Assembly (NCBI GenBank): GCA_016719105.1
Contig: JADKAQ010000026.1
Coordinates: 1-16,392, forward strand
DNA length: 16,392 bases
Direction: 5' to 3'
DNA from: Gemmatimonadota bacterium
GTDB lineage: Bacteria; Gemmatimonadota; Gemmatimonadetes; Gemmatimonadales; Gemmatimonadaceae
In this document: piece by piece, positions 1 to 8,443 of the stretch
Layout of the letters: each line of letters starts with the position of its first letter
How positions within the stretch are numbered: the stretch's first letter is position 1
Notes under the pieces: model-generated
Databases searched by the model: none
What the model saw: the letters and a program-made list of their open reading frames with translations, nothing else
Told to the model about the DNA's origin: nothing
Position numbers and translations under genes: made by a program

Positions 1-30
1 GGCGCGGTGGTACACCTGGTCGGCACTCAT
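1..30 (-). CDS. Start of probable ABC transporter ATP-binding subunit (partial)
   Basis: Ten codons (MSADQVYHRA) run from an ATG at 30 off the left edge. The ATG overlaps the stop of the upstream permease in an ATGA arrangement, which is typical of translationally coupled ABC transporter genes. In the ynjBCD operon the ATPase YnjD follows the permease YnjC, so position alone suggests the nucleotide-binding subunit that powers the transporter. No Walker motif is inside the window, so the function is inferred from gene order only. Confidence 0.45.
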   Translation of the reverse strand, partial: MSADQVYHRA

Positions 31-809
31 GCCCACCTCCCCGTGCGACGCGCGCCGAGGCCGACCACGCCCATCGCCAGCAACGGCGGGACCGCCAGCA
101 CCAACGCCGCCGCCGCCCCCCGCTGGTCATCTCGGCCCGCACATACGACAGCAGCTCGACGGGAGGGGTGCGAATGTCCCGGCCCCACCAGGAGCGTCAG
201 CGAGCTGTCCCCACGACACGAGGGCGCCGAGCAGCAAGGCGTCCCGCAGCCGTGACAGCAGCACCAGGATCGTCACGCGCCACGTCGTTTGCCAGCGCGT
301 CGCCCCCAGCTGCGCGCTTCGTCCTCGAGCGCAAAGTCCTCCCCTGCAGCGCCCCAACGAAGTACAGCAGCGTGACGACCCGGCAGCCGGGATCAGGTCG
401 CGACATCACCCCGGCCAGCGTCCCCCCAGTCCCAGGCGCAAGCCCGCCACCACCTGAGATCCCCAGACGGAGGGCGATGGGAGGGGCCACGACCGGCAGG
501 AAGGCCGCCGCCGTCGCCACGCGTCGCCAGCCGCCGCGTGCACCAGCGCGCCCGCAGGCACATCCCATCGCCGTCGCCAGTACCCCGGTCCCCAGCGCCA
601 GCAGCAGGCTGGCCACGAGGGCGCCACGCAGGCGCGGCAGCGACACCACGGCGGCGAGGGCACTGCCGTCAGCCACAACTGGCGAGAGCGTGGGTAGAGC
701 CACGTCCGGGCCAACGCGCGCAGCACGAGCAGTGCCACCGGGGCCAGGCTCACCGCCGCGAGCGCGACGAACCAGAACCACGGGCGCCCAGCGGGCCGGC
801 GTCCCTCAT
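27..809 (-). CDS. ABC transporter permease, second unit (YnjC C-terminal-half-like), frameshifted
   Basis: This is an inner-membrane permease subunit of a binding-protein-dependent importer. Near the start (825 to 690) one frame reads a membrane segment, WFWFVALAAVSLAPVALLV. Around 620 to 460 come GALVASLLLALGTGVLATAMG and AFLPVVAPPIALRLGI. At 357 to 200 the segment LGATRWQTTWRVTILVLL looks like the cytoplasmic EAA loop that contacts the ATPase. The protein ends in a hydrophobic helix and GARRTGRWA. These pieces lie in different frames, so several indels are present. The start is either the ATG at 809, overlapping the previous stop as ATGA, or the ATG at 825 in another frame. E. coli YnjC carries both permease halves in one chain; here they appear as two genes, unless the stop between them is itself an error. 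Confidence 0.7.
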
Positions 810-1629
810 GCGGCGTCCCCGGCATCGGATGCGGTCACGCGTTCGTGCACCACCACCAGCACCATCGTGGGAGCAACGCCAGAGTGACAGCGCGTGCGCC
901 GCCCCGCGACGCGCCAGGTCGGGATCGACCGCGCGCTCCTGCGTCAGCATCGACGGCAACGGGATCGCTCGGCGCCAGCAGCACCGCCATCTCATACTGC
1001 CCCACCAGGAAGGCGAAGACGGCGATTGACCCGCTGAAGCCAGCCCGCGCCACAGCAGCGGCCGCGTGACGCGCCGCCATGTCTGACACATCGGCCCCCA
1101 GGCGGGCGGTCTCCTCGAGGGCGATCGCGCGGAGTCGAGCACCGCGATGGCGTTGAGCAGCAGGAAGGGAAACTCCTTCCAGGCGAAGGCCAGCGTCAGG
1201 CCGATGCCCGCCGGGTCGCAGACCATCGCCGCGAAACTCCGCCGGCCCATCGATCCACCCGACCGCATGCGCCCGCGCGCGAGGAAGCCACTCTGCCCCA
1301 ACAACAGGAGTGCCGCCAGCGCCCCGCCACGTGCGGCAACGCGAGCCGGGATGAGCGCCAGCCGACGCGCCACATTTTCCCTCCCGCTCCGCGCGTACGT
1401 CACCGCTGCGGCAAAGGCCAGCGCCCCGTCCCCGCCGTCAGCAACGTCCACCCCACGCTCCACGCCTCGCCCGCACGCAGGAGCCCGCCAAGTGGCAACC
1501 GTGAAGCCGCTGCTCCCGCCCCCCCACCAGCCCGAGGCTCGCGTCGCGAGCGAGTATCCCCCTCCCACCAGGACTGGCCCCGGCGAGGACGGCGATCGCC
1601 ACCGCGGCGCGCGGCGCGCCGAGGTCCAC
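806..1629 (-). CDS. ABC transporter permease, first unit (YnjC N-terminal-half-like), frameshifted
   Basis: This is an integral membrane subunit of the same importer. In order along the minus strand the rebuilt chain shows a first helix (AAVAIAVLAG, near 1600), a periplasmic part with FTVATWR, a helix with SVGWTLLTAG and ALAFAAAVTYA, another with GGALAALLLLGQ, then DPAGIGLTLAFAWKEFPFLL at about 1220 to 1160. That last segment is highly characteristic of YnjC/CysT-type permeases. A final helix reads SGSIAVFAFLVGQYEMAVLL (about 1035 to 975), followed by VDPDLARRGAAHALSL. The reading frame changes several times. The GTG at 1629 is a plausible start but not certain, because the 3' end of the upstream gene is also frameshifted. 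It ends at the TGA 808 to 806, inside the ATGA that starts the next permease. Confidence 0.72.
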
Positions 1630-1639
1630 GGACCGCCGT

Positions 1640-2898
1640 GCGAAAGCGGCGTCGCCAGTCCCGCAACAGCCGCTTTCGTGAAATGCCGGCCACCTCGGGG
1701 CGCGCATAACGAGTCGAGCGTATCGCGCGGCACGGCACGCGGGTCGCCGTCGCGCAGCGAACGAGGCGCGCTACCCGGCGGCAACTGAACGTCGCTCAGC
1801 ACGGTGCCATCGCCCCACGTCACGCACCGCGCCTCTCAAGCGCGACTCCGGGGAGAGGAGAAAAGTCGGCCGACGACCATCGCTTCCGGCCGCGTTAGGC
1901 GCCGAGGGCGCGGGGATCCCGACGTAGTGCGTATTGCGCGATCATGCCGTCGCGCAGGACCAGCGCGCACGGTGGGCGGCAGCACCCCTGCCCGCGCCTT
2001 TGACACCGCCTCGTTCTGGTTGTTGGACATCGAGAAGTCGATCTCCCCGTTGGCGAAGAGGCCGAGATTTTGCTTCGCCGACGTCGGGCGGATATCGTCC
2101 CGCCCCGGCGCCAGAACGACGGCGTGACTCCCGCGAGCCAGGCAAAGAGAGCGTGCTCACGCTCCCGCCTCGTAAACGGGTCGAGTCGAATCCACCGGCA
2201 AAGGTGGCCACTCCCCGGAGAGGGCATACATCTCTCCTTTGAGGAATGTCACGCCGGCAAAGCCCTGGTCGTGCGTGGAAGCGGCCGGGGTGTGCAACGA
2301 TCCACGCGCGCAGCTCGGCCTACGGTTCGCGGTGTCGGTGTGCCCACGATGTCACAGTTGAGGGCGAATTGCTGCGTTCCCCACGGGGCGACTCGGAACC
2401 CATCGGGTCCCTGCTCAGTCGCGTGAGATGATCGCCGACGCGCTGTCGACGAACCGCGCGTTGGAGCCGCTGCGCGAAGGGCCCCGCCAGTAGCCGTTCA
2501 CGACGCAGACTGGCGAAGGTCTCGCCGTTGATCCAGAGCAGGCTCGTCCCGCGCGTGCGCCCCGCCTCACGCTCGACCACGGCGACGCGCATTGACCGGC
2601 TCCGCCCCTGGCTGCCACCACCGCCTCCAGCGAGATGCAGAAGCGCTCACGCAGCCGCGGCGCGACCCAGCCATCCACGTAGGCATTGATCGACGGATCG
2701 CCGCGCCACATCCGCCAGGTCACCGTCGTCCGCGCGCGCGCGCCACCGCACCGAATCCCACGGGAGCGAGTCGAGCGCGGCAACGTCGGCCGCCCCGGCC
2801 TCGCGTGACAGACGATCCTTGCCCGCGCGATCGCCAGCCGCCATGCCGCAGGCGAGCGCGCCGCCCGTCAGTGCGAGCGTCATCAGCAGCCGCACCAT
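1640..2898 (-). CDS. ynjB: ABC transporter substrate-binding lipoprotein, YnjB family, frameshifted
   Basis: This is the periplasmic solute-binding subunit of a YnjBCD-type importer. The N-terminus from the ATG at 2898 (MVRLLMTLALTGGALAC) is a lipoprotein signal with an LAC lipobox, so the protein should be membrane-anchored. YnjB signatures follow in several frames: GDPSINAYVDGWV near 2700, SLLWINGETFASL near 2540, FAGVTFLKGEMYALSGEW near 2240, FAWLAGVTPSFWRRGG near 2120, NNQNEAVSKARAGVLPPTVR near 2020, and WGDGTVLSDVQLPP near 1810. The rebuilt length of about 420 residues fits the family (E. coli YnjB is about 390). The start lies 35 bases after the receptor stop, which suggests one operon. 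The true stop was not found because of indels near 1640. The YnjBCD substrate is not firmly known; the family is related to thiamine transporters, but nothing here fixes the substrate. Confidence 0.8.
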
Positions 2899-2933
2899 CG
2901 CGCGCCGCGTGCGACCACGCGGCGTGATTGCGC

Positions 2934-5789
2934 TCAGTACCGCCATGCCACCGAGAACTGCACACATCGCGGGCGCGGAGGCGCGCCGCGTCGTAGGTGA
3001 TCGGGCGGTCCCGGTCGCCCCACCTGGGGCGTCGCCGACCCCCCCACCGCCAAGGCCGGTGGGAAGCCGGAGCCAGTTTAGCCGGTTTGAACCACGTTGA
3101 ACGCCCCGCCGCGCACGGTGACCGTCCGGCCCCCCCGACCGCGCGGAGTCGTGCGCCACGCTGGCGTTCGCCAGCAGCGCCGACGGGAGCCGCTCCCCCA
3201 TTGCGAGGACGCCGAAGAACCGCTGAAGTAGTTCCCGATGAATCCTTCGCCACACGTGCCGCCGCTCCCGGTCAGGTCTACGAAAGAACGCCACTGTTGC
3301 TGAGCGGCATCCCCGTCTGGTAGTCGACGATGCCGCTCGTGGTGAGCCCCGCAAAGTGCGCCACGTCGCGCGCCGTCACCCCCGTGCCCGCGATCGTTGT
3401 TGGCGTCGCGCGCGCTCGGCGTCAAAGTCGTTCCCCTGCGTCGCGTTGAAGTTAACGATGTCCTCGGTGTTGCTGATGGCGTGCGACCAGACCCAGTTGG
3501 CATCGAGCAACAGCGTCTCGGTGAGGTCGCATTGCAGCGCCGTGCACATCCCGGCGTAGGTGCTGCGCCCCGCCAGACTCGGTGGTGGCGAGCCGGCGAT
3601 ATCCACCAAGCGCACCGGCACCACTGGGCGCGACGCGTCGCCCACCGCCACCGGCACGCCCACCGAGTCGCTAGCCGCAATGCGGCGCGCTGTGCATTGA
3701 GGTCCCATGAGCGCGGCAGGGGCGCGTGTCGACCCAGACGAGGTCCACGCTCGCGCTGGCGAGCGCCGAGCTGCTGCTGCACCCTGGCGTCACCTGCGGG
3801 CTTAACGGCAGCTCGACCCCAACGCGAACTGGCTCCCGGATCTCCCGTAGCGGCAAAACGCGCTCCGGTCGAGGTCGACCCGCGCGCGGCCCTGCCCTAA
3901 GCGCAGCGCTGCGCCCCGCGAAAGTCACCGTCTGGTTGCCGTCGGGGCCAAACTGAACGCGTCAGAGTAGACCGCATACGGAAGTTGCCAGGAAGAGCCC
4001 TACGCCGCCGCGCACCACGGTCCCAGGCAACGCCAGCCAGTTGATCGACAGTGGGGCTGCAGGGTTGTCGAGGTCGGCCGAACTCCCCCCGGCTCGGAGG
4101 TCGTCGTAGTCCCACCCGCAACCCCGCGCGAATGGTGAGGGCGAGGTCGGCGCTAGCGATCCTCGACAAACACGCCGTACAGCCCCGCGTGGGGGTCCAC
4201 CTGCTCCGCGCCGCATCGATCGTGTAGCTGCGCACGGAAGACGTCGGATGGGATGTCGGCGAAGCGATAGCGTCCGTTGACGCTCAGGATGTTGCCGGTG
4301 TTCACGACCTCGTACGAACCCGACGGATTGGTGGACGAGGCCGTGGCTGGAACGACGCAGAGCGCCACGTCGAAGGTCGGCGCGCAGCGTGTGCGCGGCC
4401 CCAGGTGGTGTTCCATCACGTCGCGGGCTACCGCAGCTCCTGTTCGTCGAAAATGAAGTTGCTCCGACCCCACGATCCCGATCGGGATCGAGTCGCGTCG
4501 AGGATCGTCACCTGCTGGCGTATTGGCTGCTGCGCGTGGGAGGAAGTCCCACCGGTAAGTCGCCGAACCGCGGCCACGTTGCTCGAGCGCCCGCCGCGCC
4601 ACGCGCTGCGGTGCGTCACCCCGCTGATGCCCCGGCGCGAAATCGTCGTGATGTCGGCCTCCGGCGCCACTGCAGGTGATCCGCGCTCCTCCCCCGCACG
4701 CGAGGCATGGCTCATGGCGAAGGCTAGCGTCGTCGTCTGGTCGGGCGACCTGCCGCGATCGATGCGTCCCGCCACCTTCCGTCCCGCAGCCTGCGCCCCA
4801 GGAAGGTCGCCCGCGCCGTGGAGCCGATGCGATCCTACGGTCCCTGCGTTGCCTTACTCCAGGCGCCAAAGCCGTAGGTGGTGCGCCCGGCAACGGCCCC
4901 CCCCACCCTCCACCCAAGTTGGGTGCGGCGAAGAAGCCGTCACTGCGCGCGCGGCGGAAGTCGGCCGACGTTCGCCTAATGGAACGATGGGGAGCGCGCA
5001 TCGAAGGGGATCCCGGGGCGATTGTAAGCGAACATCACCCGTCCATCGCCCGCCGCCCGTGCGTCTCGTAGTTCACCACCCCGCTCCGGGCTGCGTCCAA
5101 ACCGGCGGAATAGGGTAGGCCAGCACCTCGAGCCGAGCGAGTGGCGAGCGAAAACTCCACTGCGCGGTCCGCCCAGGAACCCTTCGGTGTTGTCCATCCC
5201 GTCGATCGTGTATGCGTAGAGCGAGTTGCCACCGTTGATGCTCAGGCGTGGCGCGTCGCTTGAAGAAGCCTCGAGCCTGTGCGACCCCGGGATCGTGAAG
5301 CCTAACGCGATGGGTCACGCCCTCCGTGGGGAGCGCCCGCAGCTCCGACCCCCTTCCACCACACCTACGGTGGCCGCGTCCGACGCTGGTTGAGCCCGTA
5401 GCGGCGAGGGCGGGCCACCGCCTGCTGCTCCCGCGAGCTGCGCCGGCGCGTGAGGGTCAACGCCAGGCGGTGTTCGCCCCCGGCCAGCAAGGGAGGAAGG
5501 ACGAGCGAATCTGGAACCCATGGCCTGCGCAAGGTTACCCGAAGGGCGATGATCGCCCGGTCGCCACGCGCAGCACGAACGACCCCTGCCCGTCGGTGAC
5601 GGTCGAGTCGCCGCCGATGTTCGCGACCCGTGCGTCGGCGAGCGGGCGACCGGACTGCGCGCGGATCGTTCCGCGTACGCGCGCTGCGCTGCCTGCGCCG
5701 CGGCGAGCAGCCGACCAGAGCGAGAGCAGCAAGCGGTGCCCGGAGCAGCGACGCAGCCGTTGGCGCGTCAGGAATCCAAGTGCTGGCAC
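2934..5789 (-). CDS. TonB-dependent outer-membrane receptor with carboxypeptidase-like N-terminal domain, frameshifted
   Basis: This is an outer-membrane beta-barrel that imports a ligand using energy from TonB. After a hydrophobic leader (about 5760 to 5700) comes a carboxypeptidase-regulatory-like domain: VRGTIRAQSGRPLADARV, then DSTVTDGQGSFVLRVATG (about 5690 to 5560). The plug domain is clear: RLSINGGNSLYAYTIDGMD (5240 to 5185), NTEGFLGGPR, VEFSLA, LEVLAYP and SGVVNYETHGRR. Barrel segments include SYEVVNTGNILSVNGRYRF (near 4290), LYGVFVEDR and DANWVWSHAISNTEDIVNFN (near 3480). The C-terminus rebuilds to ITYDAARLRARDV then QFSVAWRY and a stop at 2936 to 2934. The terminal aromatic residue is the usual BAM recognition feature. 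The span equals about 950 residues, normal for the family. The GTG at 5789 is a tentative start. The frame switches many times. The short gap to ynjB suggests that receptor and ABC importer act in series. Confidence 0.82.
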
Positions 5790-6027
5790 GTACGCTGGAC
5801 GGTGGGTCGATCAGTCGTGATGGCCGTTGATCCGGGCGGCGCGGCGCACTCGACGGCGCGCGCGAGGGGCAAGCCACGGAGGGGGGCAAAGGGTTCCCCT
5901 GCCCCCGGACACGCGACAAGACGCCCAGATCGGCGGTGGCCGGCGTTGGGGGTGAGGCGGCGGCACGTCCAGGTGCAACGGGCTGTCTTGTCCAATACTC
6001 CGTCGTGTGTCAGGCTAGCTCAGGCGT
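5790..6027. other. Intergenic leader of the uptake operon
   Basis: About 240 bases separate the small membrane protein gene from the receptor gene. The stretch should hold the promoter and leader of the uptake operon. I looked for TPP and cobalamin riboswitch boxes on the minus strand and saw none. The only clear structure is the hairpin at 5882 to 5906. No convincing gene was found. Confidence 0.4.
5882..5906. repeat. Perfect 7-bp hairpin in the operon leader
   Basis: GGGGGCA (5882 to 5888) pairs perfectly with TGCCCCC (5900 to 5906). The loop contains a smaller GGG/CCC pairing. No T-run follows on either strand, so it does not look like a simple intrinsic terminator. It lies about 95 to 120 bases upstream of the receptor start and would be part of its mRNA leader if transcription begins further upstream. 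Confidence 0.45.
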
Positions 6028-6386
6028 TCATCGCAAGGACTCATCGCGGCGCATCATCGCGCCAACGATCAGAGTGCCACCGCTGCAGTCGACGCCACGA
6101 CCATCCCCTACGCGGGAATCGCCAGCCAGGCCAGCGGAAAGTTCCAGGCCCAGCGCTGCCCAGCGACGGCGGCGCAGAAATCGGCCCATAACCAGAAGAC
6201 CGAGTAACCCAGACGCCCGACCCCCCCAACCCCAGACTCGCGGTACGGCCACGAGGTGACCGGTCCCGAGCAGGACCACGACGATGAGAGGCAATGGCGC
6301 CGCTGCCCAGCCCGCCGGTCGGCGGCGAGTGCAGGGATGCTGCAGGAGCTGACGCGCGGGCGTGATCTCTTCTCACTCCTCGACAT
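6028..6386 (-). CDS. Small membrane protein of unknown function, frameshifted
   Basis: I do not recognise this gene. Minus-strand frames give hydrophobic segments in series: LIVVVLLGTGHLVAVPRVWG (about 6290 to 6230), RLGYSVFWLWADF (about 6215 to 6175), RWAWNFPLAWLAIPA (about 6155 to 6110), then GTLIVGAMMRRDESLR ending at the TGA 6030 to 6028. The tryptophan-rich chain with alternating polar turns looks like a real small polytopic protein of about 110 to 120 residues with three or four helices. The start is uncertain; an ATG at 6386 (MSRSEKRSRPR) gives a basic N-terminus. At least two frame changes are needed. It lies between the amine oxidase and the receptor on the same strand. Confidence 0.4.
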
Positions 6387-6720
6387 CACGGCGGTACGCG
6401 CCTCCGCGGGCCAACGGGGAGCGACCAGCTGGCGGAGTGGCGCTCGATCCACGCGCTTCATGCGCAAGGGCGTGGTGGAGGTGGTGCCGGGGGCGAGGGG
6501 GCACCGCGCTGAAATGGCGAAGGGACCCTGAGCGGAGGGACGCGGACGGCGGCACCACGCCGAGCGGCGGAACGCCGACGAGCTCCATCACCCCCGACGT
6601 GCCCGGTGCGGCGAAGGTCGCCTAACGCCAGTGCCCGAGCGCCAGCAGACCATCACTCTTTCCTTCATCTGGAGGGGAATTCCTATGTCTCGCAAGGAGG
6701 GCCTTAACGCGCACGGCGTG

Positions 6721-6733
6721 GTCCCCTGGGGAC
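6721..6733. repeat. Short palindrome GTCCCC-T-GGGGAC
   Basis: GTCCCC and GGGGAC are exact reverse complements separated by one T. The surrounding GGCGT (6716 onward) and ACGCC partly extend the symmetry. It lies five bases from the larger hairpin. It could be a protein-binding palindrome or part of the same folded element. Confidence 0.4.
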
Positions 6734-6738
6734 GCCGG

Positions 6739-6776
6739 GAGCTTCATCGCTCCGCATCGCTGGTGGAGCGAAGCTC
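6739..6776. repeat. Bulged 12-bp hairpin
   Basis: GAGCTT (6739 to 6744) pairs with AAGCTC (6771 to 6776), and CGCTCC (6748 to 6753) pairs with GGAGCG (6765 to 6770). A three-base bulge lies on one side and the loop is 11 bases. Twelve pairs with one bulge is unlikely by chance. No T-run follows. Its role is unknown. Confidence 0.5.
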
Positions 6777-6946
6777 TTACCGGAGCCCACCACGCAGGAG
6801 GAGGCCCATTCGCCTGGCGATCGAGGCAAAGGCCGGTGGGGCGGGGTGGTGATTCACCGCCCGACGGACGGATCCGCGATGCAAGGACAGCCCTGGGAAC
6901 GACTCGCCGCGCGTGGGATTTCAAGCACTTCGATTGAGCAGGTGCG

Positions 6947-7003
6947 AACCGGGATGAATCGGGTCAGGGTCAGCGAATCTGCCATTGGTCCTGACCCCGG
7001 TTT
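6947..7003. repeat. REP-like imperfect inverted repeat
   Basis: GGGTCAGG (6961 to 6968) is perfectly complementary to CCTGACCC (6990 to 6997). Outside it, AACCGG (6947 to 6952) matches CCGGTT (6997 to 7002), with extra bases on the left arm. The left arm also carries a tandem GGGTCA repeat. The plus strand continues into a short TTTT. The GGTCAG/CTGACC core resembles repetitive extragenic palindromes linked to REP-associated transposases; this is a resemblance only. It lies at the 3' end of the amine oxidase gene. Confidence 0.45.
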
Positions 7004-8186
7004 TCCGATCTCGATTGGGTCGTGTCGTACATTGCCAGACCCGACCACGCCCGCGGTCGCCGCGACCACCGCGCCAGCCAGATACCCGGGTTCGCTCGAT
7101 CGTCTCGCTCCCGGCCTGCGCTGGGGCGCTCCTCCACGCCCCCGTCACCCACGGGTCGGATCCGGGATCGGATGCCCGCCTGCCGCACGATCGGCCGCCG
7201 CGTCGCCGTCAGGGGGGTCGGCCGCCCAGTCCCCGAGCAGTGTCGCGCGGACGCGACGCTCCTGCGACAAAAAGAGCCGCGAGTGGCGCCTGGCACGCGC
7301 GGGTTAGGGCCTCCGTGCCGAGTGCGGCCCGCTCTCGTCGGCGTTCGCACCAACGAAGCCGAAGAGCGCCGCCTGTCCCGAGGCCGAGGTGGCGTCGTGC
7401 ATCTCGGGCATCGGCCCCACCGATGCTCTGCGGTCCCCGACAACCCCGCCTCGCGCCAGAAGGGCCGGTCGTCTACATCGCGAAGAACTTGGCGTGCGGT
7501 GCCATCCAGGTCGGCGTCCCGACAGCGCCGCACGTTGGCCGCGTCCCGTTCTCGGGCGCGAACGTCACCGTGGCGTCGAGCAGCCGCGGGGACGGCGGCG
7601 ATCACCTGCGCGGCGATTCGAGCGTCTCGGTCTGCTGACCCGCGAGCCGCTGTTGCTGGACCCGTCGTCGGCCCGTCGCCTGACGAGTCGCCTGACGAGT
7701 GTCGCGATGTACCAGCGCGCCGAATGGTCAGCTCGACGCCAGCGCGCACGAGCGTCATCGCCGTGACCCGTGCCCCACGCTGCACCTGCGTCGGGGGGGC
7801 AGCTCGCGCGCCAGCTGCGAACGAGCCGCGCGTGCCGCCCGCCCACCAGGCGAAAGCTCTGCGGCTCCTGCGCGAGGGCGCGGCAACGTGAAGCCCCCTC
7901 GCGCGACATGCGCGCTCGAAGAGCATGTCGCCGTCGCTCTGACTGCGCAAGGCGGGGAGGCGAGTTCCAGACCAGGTCGCCGCGGCGGTTGCATCTGCGG
8001 CCAGAACCAGGAGGGGCCGAGATCGAAGCCGTCGGCGGCAGCGCGACCGGCATCTCCGACGGTCAGGATCCGCCCGCCGAGGTCCGCGCGATCGAGCGGC
8101 TCGAAGTCGACCATGCGCCGTGCAAGAGGCGGGCGGCCTCGCAAGCCGGCGAGGCCGGCGCCGATGATGGCGACCTGAGTGTGCAT
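6970..8186 (-). CDS. FAD-dependent amine oxidase family protein, frameshifted
   Basis: This is a probable flavoprotein oxidase or dehydrogenase. The ATG at 8186 gives MHTQVAIIGAGLAGL, a Rossmann dinucleotide-binding motif (GxGxxG) at the very N-terminus. After one indel comes VDFEPLDRADLGGRILTVGD, the second FAD-contacting motif with GGRI. DGFDLGPSWFWPQMQP follows near 8030 and matches small flavin monoamine oxidase-like proteins. Further frames carry ALFGFVGANADE-like sequence near 7340 and RATLLGDWAADPLTAT-like sequence near 7250. Close to the end, GSETIERT and YLAGAVVAATAGV (near 7110 to 7040) look like the C-terminal FAD-binding segment. The span of about 385 to 405 residues fits the family. 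The exact stop is unclear (6970 to about 7030). The substrate cannot be read from the sequence. The gene diverges from the ATPase gene at 8444. Confidence 0.72.
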
Positions 8187-8388
8187 CTGTGGGCGGTTGG
8201 GCGCGCAGAATCGCCAAGTCTTCATCTGGATCCTGTGCGTCGGGTTCGGCGCAAAGGGCAGAGTCATCGAGCAGGTGGGAACGTGCCCCGAGCGATCGCG
8301 GTCCACGTGATGGTCCGTTACCCCGCCGCGCGCCAGCCCCAATCCCCGATTGCGAACCGGACGTGGGCAGTGCGCCCCGTCTGTCGGC

Positions 8389-8417
8389 TTGCGAACGTGT
8401 GCAACGGAAAATAAAAT
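8389..8417 (+). promoter_or_regulatory. Sigma-70-like promoter of the AAA ATPase gene
   Basis: TTGCGA (8389 to 8394) and TAAAAT (8412 to 8417) are separated by 17 bases, the optimal spacing. The block around 8405 to 8460 is far more AT-rich than the rest of the window. An AAAGGAAAG purine stretch (about 8425 to 8433) follows as a possible ribosome binding site before the GTG at 8444. The direction fits the plus-strand ATPase. Confidence 0.5.
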
Positions 8418-8443
8418 TTGTGCGAAAGGAAAGCATCAGCCGC

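Larger units (their letters stand above)
6387..6969. other. Gene-poor stretch with structured DNA
   Basis: No frame gives a protein I recognise. Short ORFs exist on both strands. One on the plus strand starts at the ATG 6685 and has a Shine-Dalgarno-like GGAGGGG before it, but its product is arginine-rich and resembles nothing known. The stretch contains a near-palindrome around 6721 to 6733 and a long bulged hairpin at 6739 to 6776. It may hold the damaged 5' part of the membrane protein gene or be intergenic. Confidence 0.35.

Noticed and set aside
168..887. Long plus-strand ORF of 239 codons opposite the permease
   Set aside because: It is arginine-, proline- and alanine-rich and lies antisense to clear permease motifs. 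It is a by-product of GC-rich DNA.
750..1823. A single 357-codon minus-strand ORF
   Set aside because: It joins the C-terminus of the binding protein, parts of the first permease and out-of-frame sequence. It is not one protein.
5790..6027. Possible TPP or cobalamin riboswitch in front of the receptor operon
   Set aside because: I did not find the conserved boxes of either class on the minus strand.
6695..6780. Possible integron attC site because of the bulged hairpin
   Set aside because: The core sites RYYYAAC and GTTRRRY are not in the right places and there is no integrase.
6631..6852. Plus-strand ORF with a good Shine-Dalgarno-like site before the ATG at 6685
   Set aside because: The product is arginine-rich with no recognisable domain, and the hairpin and palindrome lie inside it.
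6970..8436. A 488-codon minus-strand ORF
   Set aside because: Only short pieces are in the true oxidase frame. The real start (MHTQVAIIGAG) is in another frame at 8186.
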